This document shows positions 21,976 through 33,600 of a DNA stretch of 64,000 nucleotides, in pieces (within the stretch, counting starts at the first letter, position 1; every line of letters begins with the position of its first letter). The stretch spans positions 15,062,501 to 15,126,500 of the forward strand of contig NC_003280.10 of assembly GCF_000002985.6 (NCBI RefSeq), written 5' to 3'. Source of the DNA: Caenorhabditis elegans. Lineage: Eukaryota > Nematoda > Chromadorea > Rhabditida > Rhabditidae. The notes below the pieces were generated by a model. The model was not told the origin of the DNA and ran no database searches. It saw only the letters and a list, made by a program, of their open reading frames with translations. The position numbers and the translations under genes are program-made.

Positions 21976-24900
21976 ATGATTCCTTGGCTACTGCTGTACT
22001 TATTTGGCATAGTCACATCAGATCTCCACCAGCTTCTCTCAACACGTCCACTGTACAGCGATGATCGACTTCCGCCGATCTTAAAGCCCTTATCATATGA
22101 TCTTCAGCTACAGCTACCACTTTCAGAGGTTAGAAATTGAAATTTTAATTTATGTCAAAGCTAGAAATCTCAACTTTTTCAGGTCTCCGATCCAGACGTG
22201 CCCCTATTCACCGGTCGATGTGTGATGCATTTCGAGATAAATCAGCAAATCGGTCCGGAATCCGCGTTTATCAGTGACTCCACTAGTAATCGGGCTAGGA
22301 TAAAGGTTTTCCTCACAAATTTTTTGATTTTTATTAAAAATCTTATAAATCTTAAATTTCCAGTTCGATATAATAATGCTGGACCACTTTGAAAATGTGT
22401 CCCTCGTAATGAATGGTCACGAGCTAGAAATCTTTAATGTGCAATTGACAGATGACTCTATGGAGCTCTCAGTAGATCAGCCCGTCCTGTTTCCCGGCAG
22501 ATATACACTGACCATTCATAGATACAAAGGCCTTATCGGAAGTGCTATCTACTACAGGTACCCCCCCCCCCCCCCCCCCCCCCTAGTGCCCTTACTTCCT
22601 ATTCCAAATACTCGAAATTTACAGAGACGCCGGCGAGCATGCTGTGTTCGGATCCAACCTGTTCCCAAACAGAGCTCCTGCTGTATTCCCGTCATACCTG
22701 GCGAGCACCGAAAAAGTCACATTCTCCATAACTATGGTACACCCGGTTGGGACACTTGCTCTAACCTCCGGATCGAATGAAGGAGCACCGAGGAAGATTG
22801 ATGAAAATTGGCAGGTAATTGGAGGGCAGGGCGGCAAATTTTTTTATCGTCAAATTAGGCAAACCGGCGACTTGCCGGTTTGCCGGAAATTTTCAATTCC
22901 GACAAATTGACTGTTTACCGATTTGCCGGAAATTTTCAATTCCGACAAACTGCCTGTTTGCCGATTTGCCGGAAATTTTCAATTCTAGCAAATTGCCGGT
23001 TTGCCAATTTGCTGGTTTGCCGCCTCGCCGGAAATTCTCAAGTCCGGCAATTTTCCAATTTTCTGGAAATTTTAATTCCGGCATTTTTCCAATTTTCTGG
23101 AAATTTCAATTCTGGCAATTTGCCGGTTTGTCGATTCGCCGGAAATTTCCAATTCTGGCAATTTTCTAATTTTCTGGAAATTTCAATTCCGGAAATTTTC
23201 CAATTTTCTGGAAATGTCAATTCTAGCAATTTTCTAATTTTCTGGAAACTTCTTTTCCGGCAAGTTGCCGGTTTGTCGCATTGCCGGAACTGTTCAATTC
23301 CAGCAAATTTCCGATTTTCTGCAAATTTCAATTCCGGCAGTTTGCCGATTTGCCAGAAACTTTCAAAATCGTGTGCCGCCCACGCCTGATTTGAAGGGTG
23401 ACAAGAGGGCTGAAAATGGGCAAACGGGCAAAACTCGAAATTAAATTAAAAAAAGTTAATTTCCAGATGACGACATTCTCCACGACACCTTCCATCACAC
23501 CATCAATGCTTTGCTTCCTGCTCCTCCCACATGAATACACTCATGTAAGGCTTGGTTTAGAAGATATGGAAAAGTTGCCAACTAACAAAATGTAGAAAAT
23601 ATTATGCTGATTATTTTGTCAGTTGACAAATTTTATGTAGCTTGCCCAAGAAAAAAGTTATAGCGGCGGACAGTTTAAAGGCTAACCTAGAAGAAAAGAA
23701 CCAGGGAGATGTCGGCTGCCATAATTTTGTTGATAGTATCTACATAGCAATATTGTTACCTGGCAAATTAGAGAAAATGTCATAGCAATTATTTTTCTAG
23801 TTGGCAACTTTTTGATATCTACGCGGAGAATAAAGTTATAGCGCCCGACATATTAGTGGGTTGTCTTAAACTTCGAGGGCTATAACTTTTTTTTAAATAG
23901 TCTAACCGAGAAATTTTTAACTAACAAACTGTAGCTACTAAAATTTCCCACCTATTGTCAGTTGACAACTATTTGATATCACTTATTACCAAAAAGTTAT
24001 GAGCATTTTCATTTAAAAAAAATTCAGATTGAATCAACCTACACTGGAGTCAACATTAGCGTGCATTATAACAGATTCAGAGTTCAAAAAGAGCAAACCA
24101 AACATTTATTACACACCGCCACACAAGTCCTGGCTCTGTTGAAGTAGGTGCTGGAAATTAAAAAAAAAAATTTCCCATTTTCAGAGACATATTTTCATCG
24201 CTAATTCCTGTTCCAAAAATCGATATAATCACCATGAACGAAGTGTCTTCTACAGCGTGTTTCGGCTCAATTGTGGTGTCTGAAGGTGAGTCTCTAGCAG
24301 CTGACAATTCACGGGACATTAAACCACAAATTTTGGCCCGTGCAGTGTCGGCCGCAGCTAGCCGGTCTAATACCCGCAAGATGTCGGCCGCATAAACCTG
24401 CTAGTTCTATTTAATTTTCAGTGCAATTCTTCTCGGCCGACTACGCAAATCAAGTGAAAATGCTTGCCACGTGGCTTGCCAAACAATGGATCGGTGGGTA
24501 TGCTGCAATTTCAGAAGGATCTGAACTTTGTCTACAAGAGGATTTAGTAGCTTTCATCGCTGATAAAGTGATAAAAAGAATGACAAACGATGAGTTCACG
24601 AGGCTGGGGCACCTGGCAAAGGTGAGTTGAGATTAGCCGCCGACGTCCTGCGAGTTCAACTCGAATTTTCGGACCTGCGAGCTGTCGGCCGCTGTAACTT
24701 TTTTTTGGGAAGCTACAAAAAGTTTGCAGCTGACAGAATAATCTACATAAATTTCTCTATATTTTGTCAGCTACGAACGTTTTTGAAAACTCACGGAGAA
24801 AAAAGCTATGGCAACCGACATCTCGTGAGTTTAACTTGCAGTGTCGGGCCCGCGAGCTGTCGGCTGCTGTAACTTTTTTCTTGGTCGAGATAGAAAAAAG

Positions 24901-26998
24901 TTTTCAACTGATAGAATGATCTACATAAAAATTTCTATATTTTGTCAGTTGACAACGTTTTTGAAAATTCACGGAGAAAAAAGTTTTAGCACCGGACACC
25001 TTATGAGTTCCTCTCGCAGTGACGACCCCGCGAGCTGTCGGCTGCTGTAACTTTTTTCTTGGTCAAGCTACAAAAAAGTTCTCAACTAAAAGAATAATCT
25101 ACATAAATTTTCCTATGTTTTGTCAATTACCAACGTTTTTGAAAATTCATGGAGAAAAAAGTTATGGCAACCGACATCTCGTGAGTTCCTCTCACAGAGT
25201 CGAACCCGCGAGCTGTCGGCTGCTGTAACTTTTTTCTTTGTCAAGCTACAAAAAAGTGTTCAACTGACAGAATCATCTATATAAAAATTTATATATTTTG
25301 TCAGTTGAAAATTTTTTAATACCTCTTCTCCCTGAAAAGTTACCCCACTTTTTCCAGATCTACCTCTCCGAAACCATCTTCACCGCAGGAGACACTCTGA
25401 AACTCGACGAGCACCCAAATGAATTTGAAATATTTGAAAAATGTGGTCTCAAAGGTGTAGCCATGCTAGAATCCATAGAATCTCTCATTGGGGAAAAATC
25501 CATGATCTCCAAGATCAACGAGATGATTTATAACTCGAAAAAGGGCTCGTACAGCTCCCGGACGTTATATGGTCTGTTGAATAGCACAGTGGATGAGGAT
25601 ATTTATGTTTCACAGGTAAAAATGTAAATTTTATATGAAAAATTGGAATTTTTCTCGAAATTTTGACCTAGAACGCTTAAAAATCAAGAAAAATCCGACA
25701 ATTTTCAGCTTCTTCACTATTGGCACGAGCACGGAGGCCTACCATACATGAATGTGGACCGTTTGGCAAATTCCATAAAAATCACTCAAAATGGGTCGAA
25801 TATGACCGTCAAAAATGGTAAGATGCTGTTATTATACATTCCGCAGGGATTTATAATTTTTGGGCGACTGTGGTAGAGCGAATTCGCATTTTTTTTTGAA
25901 GTTTTTGCATTTTCTAGCGGTTTTTTAGTTGCTTGCTAACAAAATAAAAGTAAAAAAAATTAAAAAATCGAGAAAAAAATTATTATACATTCCACATAAT
26001 TATGTGCTAGTGCGGTGGACGAATTTGCTTTTTTTCAAGTTTTTGCATTTCCTAGCGGTTTTTATTGCTTGCTAACAAAATATAAATAAAACAAACTGAA
26101 AAAAATTGAAGACAAAATATTATTATACATTCCACAAAAGTTTGGACGAGTACGGTGGCGCGAAATTGCATTTCTGGGGGTTTTGCATTGTTTTAAGAGG
26201 TTTCGAGTTACTTTCTAACAGTTTACTCCAAAAAGAGATTCAGAAAAAAATATAGAAATAATGCTATTATACATTCCACAAAATTTTAGGCGAGTGAGGT
26301 GGAGCGCGCTTGCAATTGAGCCTCATTTTTCCATGAAAAAATCAATAATTTCCAGGTGCGGGAACCTGGGAACGCATGCCACTTTGGCCTCTCCCACTGA
26401 AGTTCACCGAATTCAAGCTGCCCATCCAAATAATGGTCAGCCACGGGATCCACCTCTCGCCAATTCGAGATGGCCTAATTTTTTCGAATTTGGGATTTAC
26501 GAACTATTATCGTGTCAATTATGACATTGACACGTGGCGGGAGATCAAAACTGTGCTCACTGAAAATGCCACGTCATACACGCTACGAGAGCGGTTTCAG
26601 CTCGTTTCAGATTTTTGCTATTTTTATTCGATTAGTGAGTTTCTTTTTGAAAATTGGAACTTCCGAGTGTAATTTTTATCGAAAAATCCAATTTTCCCAT
26701 CAATTTCCATTCAGAATCGCTGCCCGAGCCAGCAGCCTCAGTGCTCCGCAACGAATTCGTGCAGCTCGTCCGTCTCCGGCCGACGTCGTTCCCGATCTGC
26801 GATGCGGCGATCTTCCAGTGCGTGGTGACTCATGAGCACACGAAGCCACGACATCTTGACAAGAGCACGATGGTTCAGTTGAGGCGGAAGGTTTTCGACT
26901 CGTTCGCGAATTCTTCGGAAATGGAGTGCCGCGCCGGGCTCGCACATGATGCTCTTAATGATCTTTGCACAAAACTTTATGGTATCTCATGTTTGTGA
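21976..26998 (+). CDS. secreted M1-aminopeptidase-like protein lacking the zinc site, 694 aa
   Basis: Twelve exons: 21976-22128, 22183-22305, 22364-22557, 22625-22814, 23467-23544, 24028-24143, 24185-24285, 24422-24621, 25358-25615, 25709-25817, 26356-26634 and 26715-26998 (2085 nt, all phases close). The N-terminus MIPWLLLYLFGIVTS is a signal peptide or anchor. The order follows M1 (gluzincin) aminopeptidases: beta-sandwich with LKPLSYDLQLQLPL, FPGRYTLTIHRYKG, PSYLASTEKVTFSI; then a catalytic-like part; then a helical C-terminus. The substrate-binding GAMEN position reads SSTAC (306-310). HExxH becomes TWLAK (335-339) before a conserved QW. The third ligand position keeps Glu358 in LQED. It is therefore probably not a zinc peptidase and may act by binding. 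At 694 aa it is shorter than usual (about 900-1000), chiefly at the C-terminus. An extra exon beyond GTATCT at 26982 is possible but unconvincing. Confidence 0.85.
22561..22583. repeat. C23 homopolymer at a splice donor
   Basis: Intron 3 of the M1-like gene opens GTA at 22558-22560 and then runs through 23 consecutive C. The tract is G23 on the minus strand. Confidence 0.95.
22840..23375. repeat. TTGCCGG-type minisatellite, intron 4 of the M1-like gene
   Basis: Tandem variants of TTTGCCGGAAATTTTCAATT with TTTTCTGGAAATTT sub-variants. They create a spurious 169-codon frame (22880-23389). Confidence 0.88.
23580..24000. repeat. intronic repeat, CTAACAAAATGTAG / GTTATAGCGGCCGACA type
   Basis: Intron 5 of the M1-like gene repeats modules such as AACTAACAAAATGTAG, TCAGTTGACAA and AGTTATAGCGGCGGACA. 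The same modules fill introns 3-5 of the MSP-domain gene (about 15330-15700, 16080-16600). Confidence 0.75.
24636..25300. repeat. tandem repeat, about 180-bp unit, about 3.5 copies
   Basis: Intron 8 of the M1-like gene. Units each contain CGCGAGCTGTCGGC, TGTAACTTTTTTCTTGG, ATAATCTACATAAA, TTTTGTCAG and GGAGAAAAAAGTTATGG. They generate three look-alike open frames of 69-81 codons, which are not genes. Confidence 0.88.
25830..26330. repeat. tandem repeat, about 147-bp unit, 4 copies
   Basis: Intron 10 of the M1-like gene. ATTATACATTCCACA recurs at about 25833, 25982, 26124 and 26266, each followed by TGGGCGA-GTGGAGCGAATTCGCA-like text and CTTGCTAACAAAAT. Confidence 0.85.
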
Positions 26999-27679
26999 TT
27001 TTCTTGTTTTTTTGTGTGTTTTTTGTTTCATAAAGTACATTTTAAAATTTGAAAGCTTTAATTTCAAAGAAAAAGTTAAATATATTCAAACTCCCGCGCA
27101 TTTGGTTCCTAGGCCACGCGGCCGTGTAGTCCTCCTGGACAATGTTGATTAAATGTTTTTTTCCAGATTTTCAGGTTTTAAATCAATTTAATATTTTTTT
27201 TTCTTGTGTTTTCCTATACTTTTTTGTCTTATTTTGCAAAATAAAATCGAAATGTAAAACTTTTTTACTATTTACCAAGTTTCAACCAGAAAAGCTTGCG
27301 AAAAAGGCTTTAATTCAGATATTCACGTTTTCAGACACAAATTTGATGAAATTTCCTGTTTAGCTAATCATTTTCCCACTAAATTTTTTGGTAAAGCAGC
27401 AAAATATCAAGAAATATTAAAATTAATATTAATTTACAATAAAACTATTCCCGCTAAACACAGCGCGCAACGAGACTCCGTTCACTTTTTTTTTCAACGG
27501 AAAAAAAATGCGAGGCCACATTAAAATAAAAAAATGTGGGGAACGCCGCAGTTTTCTTCAATTTTCGTAATTTCTTATCTAAAAAATCGTGTTCAGAACG
27601 ATTTTTCGATCGATTTTCACCTCTCTGACGCCAATTTCTCGAGATTTTCCATCAAAAAGTCGAAATTTCAGTGTAAAAA
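26999..27679. promoter_or_regulatory. intergenic region and probable WASHC4 promoter
   Basis: Contains the 3' end of the M1-like gene, then AT-rich sequence. From about 27440 it turns more GC-rich, with a perfect small stem CCACATT...AATGTGG at about 27516-27538. No gene recognised; promoter role inferred from position. Confidence 0.4.
27664..27671 (+). promoter_or_regulatory. candidate spliced-leader acceptor for the WASHC4 gene
   Basis: AATTTCAG lies 8 nt before the ATG at 27680, which opens a long exon. Fits a trans-splice acceptor and supports the chosen start. Confidence 0.6.
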
Positions 27680-30600
27680 ATGACGGAGACGAACCCGACC
27701 AGCGATCAAATACTAGAAGCGAAAGAGGATGTTCGGAATGAGCAACAAGAGCTCATGGATGAGCTCACGGAGCATGATCATATCACTAGATTCTTTAAGA
27801 ACAAGTGCTTCGCGTTTGCGGTGAGGAAAATTGGCGAGAATTGACGAAAATCCGAGAAAAAAACATGAAAATTGGCTAAAAAATTCATTTTCCCCAAAAA
27901 TTCAGAATTTTCGCCTAAAAATTCAAATTCAGCGCAGCATTTTTTAACTGAAAACTCAGTATTTTCGCGATTTTGAAAGATAAATTGAATTTTTTTCAGA
28001 TTAAAAGCTGTGAAAAACCACTCAAAAACGTCGGATTTTCGGGGAAAAAAAATCATTTTTGTTGAAATATCGATGCAATTTTCCAGATTTTCAATTATAA
28101 AGAATCAATGAAATTATCATGATTTCCCAGAAATTATCCAATTTTTAACAGAAAATCGACAAAAAAACACCCAACAACGTCGGATTTTCAGTTAAAAAAT
28201 TAGTTTTTCGACTAAACATCCGATTTTTCAGCAATAAATTCCAATTTATTCCAATTTTCAGGCGAAAAAACCTTTTTTCCCATAACTTTGGCTGAAAAAT
28301 CCTCAAATTTCGCTTGATTTCCATGAAAATTATCCAATATTTCACAGTTTTTTACCTGAAAATCTCAGATTTCCAACTCAAAATCGCTGAAATTTTCCAA
28401 TTTTTCAAATACAACTAAATTTTCAGGCGGTTTTCCGAGAAAAATCCCTTTGAAAATCGGAATTAACATAATTTCCCTGAAATTATCCAATTAAAAAAAA
28501 AATTGACAAAAAATCACCCAAAAAACGTCGGATTTTCAGTGAAAAAATCAGTTTTTCGACTAAAAATCCGATTTTTGAGCAATAAAATGCGAATTTTTCC
28601 AATTTTCAGGCGAAAAAAATCATTTTTTCCCATAATTTTGGCTGAAAAATCCAATTTTTCACAGTTTTTCACCTCAAAATCCGCGAATTCCAACTCAAAA
28701 AACTCTGAAATTGCAGGATGAAGCCGAGCAAACCGCCGCGATTTCCTCTCTAATCAACTGTGAGGATAAATTCGTCGAAGCCTACATGGTGACAGTGGGA
28801 AAAGTGTATCAGGAGAGCCGGAAACGTGTTTTTGCACATTATAAAAATATTCGAAATATGTACCTGTTTCTGACCGCTGGTTAGTGCGAAAAATTGGATT
28901 TTCATCGAATTTTCAGGAGAGAAAATGCAAAAAATTCCGAAAAAATTGCTGATTCTAGCTAAATTTTGAGAATTTTCCGTCTGAAAATGTTAAAAAATAT
29001 TTTTTTTTCAGCTGAAAACTTTTAAAAATTATCCCAAAATTTCCGACTTTCAGATTTTTCGTTCAAAATTCTACGAAAATCCAAAAATTCTGAAAATTCA
29101 GTCGAAAATATCAGTTCAAGCTGAAATTTTTTTTAAATATACGTACATCCATAGTTTCAATAAAAATTCCGAAAAAAATCCATTCAAAACCGCGATTTTT
29201 GCGCCAAAACTACTGTAGCAGGTCTCGGCACGACAAATTTTCGTAAAATTCAAAAAGGTGTGCACCTTTAGAGGGTACTGTAGTCTGAAACTTTTCTCAT
29301 AGTTTTGCGATAAAAAAAATTATGGAAAAAAACAATAAATTTTCATATTCGGCAATTTGCCAATTTGCCGATTTGCCGCGAATCTCCATTTTTTTTTGTT
29401 GGAAAATTGCCGATTTACCGGAAATTGTCAATTTCGGCAATTTGCCGGTTTGTCGGAAATTTTCCATTCCGGCAAATTGCTGATTTACCGGAAATTTTCA
29501 ATTTCGGCAATTTGCCGATTTGCCGGAAATTTTCAATTTTGCCGTTTTTCCGGCAAACTTTAAAGGCGCACACCTTTTCCTTTCTGGCATTTAACAAAAA
29601 ATTGTCGCGTCGAGACCCAGTACCGTAGGAAAACGAAATTTTTTCCTTTTTTAATTAATTAAAAAAATTAATTTGATATAAATGGGAAATTCAAAAAAAA
29701 AAAATTTAAAACAATGATTTTTTTTAATTTTAAATATTTAAAAAAAAATGGAAAAAAGTAGTAAAAAAAATTCAAAAAAAAAACATTTTTTTTTAAATAA
29801 AAAAAGGAGAACAAAATGAGTAAAATGGAAAAAAAAAATTTAATTTAAAAGATTAATTTCGAAAATTTTGAAAATTTCCAGAAGAATCTCTAATGGACAC
29901 TGACGGTCATCGAATCAACAATTTGGTGGCTTTTATAGGAAATATGTACAATTGCTTATTAAAGCTCAGAAGTGATGCTCTGACACTCTGCGAAGCGATT
30001 CGCCAGATAAAAACCAGCCAGTGAGTGGAAAATTGCGCCGCGCCAAAAATTCGGTAGATCCACTTCCTTGATATTTTCGATCTTCCAGCTTCTTCCCACT
30101 GCACAAATCGGCCAGTTTTCAGCGTGTTTGGAAGCATATCGCTGAAATTATGTATCAATTCGCTGCTGTTGATCATCTTGCAGCTCTTTATCCGGATTTG
30201 GGAATTAAATTTTGCGATTTTCAGAAGTGAGCGATTTTTGGACACTTGCTGGAGGAGGAGGATATTGATGAAAAATTGGAAAAAATTGAAATATCCAAAA
30301 AAGTTCTGAAATTTGTAAAAGAAAATTAAACAGAAATTTAAAAATGTACAAAAAAAATCAAAAATTTCAGAAAAAAAATCAGACATTTTCAAAAAAGATG
30401 GAAATTTCATTTTAAAACATGCAGAATTTTACTAAAAAAATTTTTTTTTTTGAAATTAGCACTAAAATAATCGAAATTTCCAAAAAAATTCTGAAATATG
30501 TAAAAAAAAGCAAATTATAAATATAAATTTAAAAATGTACAGAAATATCCAAAATTTCAGAAAAAAAAATCACAGATTTTCAAAAAAATCTCAAATTTTT

Positions 30601-33600
30601 ATATTATTTTGAATCAGAGTCTTGGAAAAAAAATCAGAAAATTCATTTTTAAATATTCAGAATTTTACGAACTTTTTTTTTTTTATTTTTTTTTCGAATT
30701 TAGCAAAAAATTAATCAGAAACAACAAAAAAAAAAGTTTTTCTCGGAAATAGCAACAAAACTCAAAATTTTTGAAAAAATCTGAAATTCACAAGAAAAAA
30801 TTAAAAATTCTGAAATTTGTAAAAAAAAAATCTAAATTTAAATAGAAATTTACACAAAAATCGTACACAAAAATCCAAAATGTCAGAAAAAACAGAGATT
30901 TTCAGAAAATTCTGCATTTTTTATTTTTATGAAATCAGAGTTTTGAAAAAAAATGTTAAAAAAAAACCGAAATTTCATTATAAAACATTCAGCGTTTTAC
31001 GAAAAAAGCTATTTTTTCGAAATTAGCAACAAAAAATCAAATTTTCAGGAAAAAATCTACAAATTTACAACAAAAAATCCAATATTTTAGAAAAAAAAAT
31101 TCAAAATTTTACAAAAAATCTTGAAAATTCCCCCTAATTTTCAGACGAATCAAGAAGCATTTCGAGTTGGATTTTACGCCGGCTCAACGCAAGGCTTATG
31201 ACGAGGGAGCCAGGGCTCAGGAGGATGCTCAATCTATGATTTTGAAGGGAAATTGTTTTAGGGTACGGATGGAAAAATTGAATAAAAATAGGAGAAAATC
31301 GTGAAAAACTAGCTAAAAAATTGAAAAATTGGGAATTTTCGAATTCCTTTAAAGGTGGACTACACTCAGTGGGGAAATTGCTTTAAAACACGCATATGGG
31401 ACCACAATGACTGATAAAAAAATTCAAAAAAAAATTTCTAGATTTTATCTGATTTTTTGAAAATTGGAAAAATCTCATTTTTCCCCCCTAATTCCTATTT
31501 GAATTTCCGCCAATTGGATTTGTTCGGTGGAGCGCGCTTGCTTTATTTTTATTAATTAATCTTATTTATTCTCGTTATTTGACAGATTTTCTTCATTTTC
31601 TATTTTTTTTTTCCTCGGAAAATGGAAGAATTAAACAAGACAAATGCAAAATGTTTGTTAAAAAGTAATTGAAAATGCGTAAAACTGTGAAATATACTAA
31701 TTTCAGGCTTGTTGCCGTTGGAACTCAGAATATCACAGTTTTACACATTTTCAATTACTTTTTAACAAACTTAATTTTACATTTGTCTTGTTTAATTCTT
31801 CCATTTTCCGAGGAGAAAAACATAGAAAATGAAGAAAATCAGTCAAATAACGAGAATAAATAAAATTAATTAATAAAAATAAAGCAAGCGCGCTCCACCG
31901 AACAAATCCAATTGGCGGAAATTCAAAAATAATTAGGTGAAAAGTGTGATTTTTCCAATTTTCAAAAAATCATATAAAATCAGGAAAATTTTTTTGAATT
32001 TTTTTCATGATATTCGGTCATTATGACCACATAGGCGTGTTTTAAAGCATTTTCCCCCCACTGAGCGTAGTTCACCTTTAAAAATGACTTTTTCAAAACC
32101 AAAATAGTAAAATTTGAGAAAAAACCTATGAAAAAATATTTTCGAAAATAAATTTTAAAAAATAATATACAATAGTGTCCAATTTTCAGCAGATAATGGG
32201 ATTTTTTTTCCATTAAATATATTAATATTTTCAGACCCTATACGAATCATCTGGCGGTGATATGGATAATAATTTGAATTTCGCCAACGAGATGAAGGAG
32301 GCTATCGGGGATTTGTTGACCAGTTGGGAGAAGACTTCTGGTGGGATTGGAATATAAAATTTAACGAAAAAAAAAATTAATTTTAATTGCAAAATATACG
32401 AAAAATTTCAGCATTTTCTGCGAATAACGGGGGTTTATTTTCTGAAAAAATTGAAAAGTTAGCATTTTTGTGCAAAAAAAACGAAATATAGAACTTTAAT
32501 ATGAAAAAAATGGTTTGAAAAATAGCGAAAAACCAGTTGTTTTTTATGAAAATTCTTGCCAACTTGCCGAAAATGTTCAATTCCGGCAATTTGCCAACTT
32601 GCCGGGAATTTTCAATTCCGGCAATTTGCCAACCTGCCCGAAATTTTCAATTCCGGCAATTTGCCAACTTGCCGGATATTTTCAATTCCGGCAATTTGCC
32701 AACTTGCCGGATATTTTCAATTCCGGCAATTTGCCAACCTGCCCGAAATTTTCAATTCCGGCAATTTGCGAACCTGCCCGAAATTTTCAATTCCGGCAAT
32801 TTGCCAACCTGCCCGAAATTTTCAATTCCGGCAATTTGCCAACTTGCCGGAAATTTTCAATTCCGGCAATTTTCCAACTTGCCGGGAATTTTCAATTCCG
32901 GCAATTTGCCAACTTGCCGGAAATTTTCAATTCCGGCAATTTGCCAACTTGCCCGAAATTTTCAATTCCGGCAATTTGCCAACTTGCCGGGAATTTTCAA
33001 TTCCGGCAATTTTCCAACTTGCCCGAAATTTTCAACTCCGGCAATTTTCCAACTTGCCCGAAATTTTCAATTCCGGCAATTTGCCAACCTGCCGGAAATT
33101 TTCAATCCCGGCAATTTGCCAACTTGCCCGAAATTTTCAATTCCGGCAATTTGCCAACTTGCCGGGAATTTTCAATTCCGGCAATTTGCCAACCTGCCGG
33201 AAATTTTCAATCCCGGCAATTTGCCAACTTGCCCGAAATTTTCAACTCCGGCAATTTTCCAACTTGCCCGAAATTTTCAACTCCGGCAATTTTCCAACTT
33301 GCCCGAAATTTTCAATTCCGGCAATTTGCCAACCTGCCGGAAATTTTCAATCCCGGCAATTTGCCAACTTGCCGGAAATTTTCAATTCCGGCAATTTGCC
33401 AACTTGCCCGAAATTTTCAACTCCGGCAATTTTCCAACTTGCCCGAAATTTTCAATTCCGGCAATTTGCCAACCTGCCGGAAATTTTCAATCCCGGCAAT
33501 TTGCCAACTTGCCGGGAATTTTCAATTCCGGCAATTTGCCAACCTGCCGGAAATTTTCAATTCCGGCAATTTGCCAACTTGCCCGAAATTTTCAATTCCG

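Noticed and set aside
22880..23389. 169-codon frame in the M1-like gene
   Set aside because: Repeat-derived and lies inside intron 4, between well-supported exons.
24627..25228. Three similar 69-81-codon frames that look like a duplicated small protein
   Set aside because: They follow the 180-bp intronic tandem repeat, have no splice or start support, and contain the widespread CGAGCTGTCGGC module.
27142..27363. Hydrophobic 73-codon frame after the M1-like gene, as an extra membrane-anchoring exon
   Set aside because: It could be joined through GTATCT and TTTTTCCAG in phase, but the peptide is AT-driven Phe/Leu/Lys sequence and the donor is weak. The upstream stop at 26996 is simpler.
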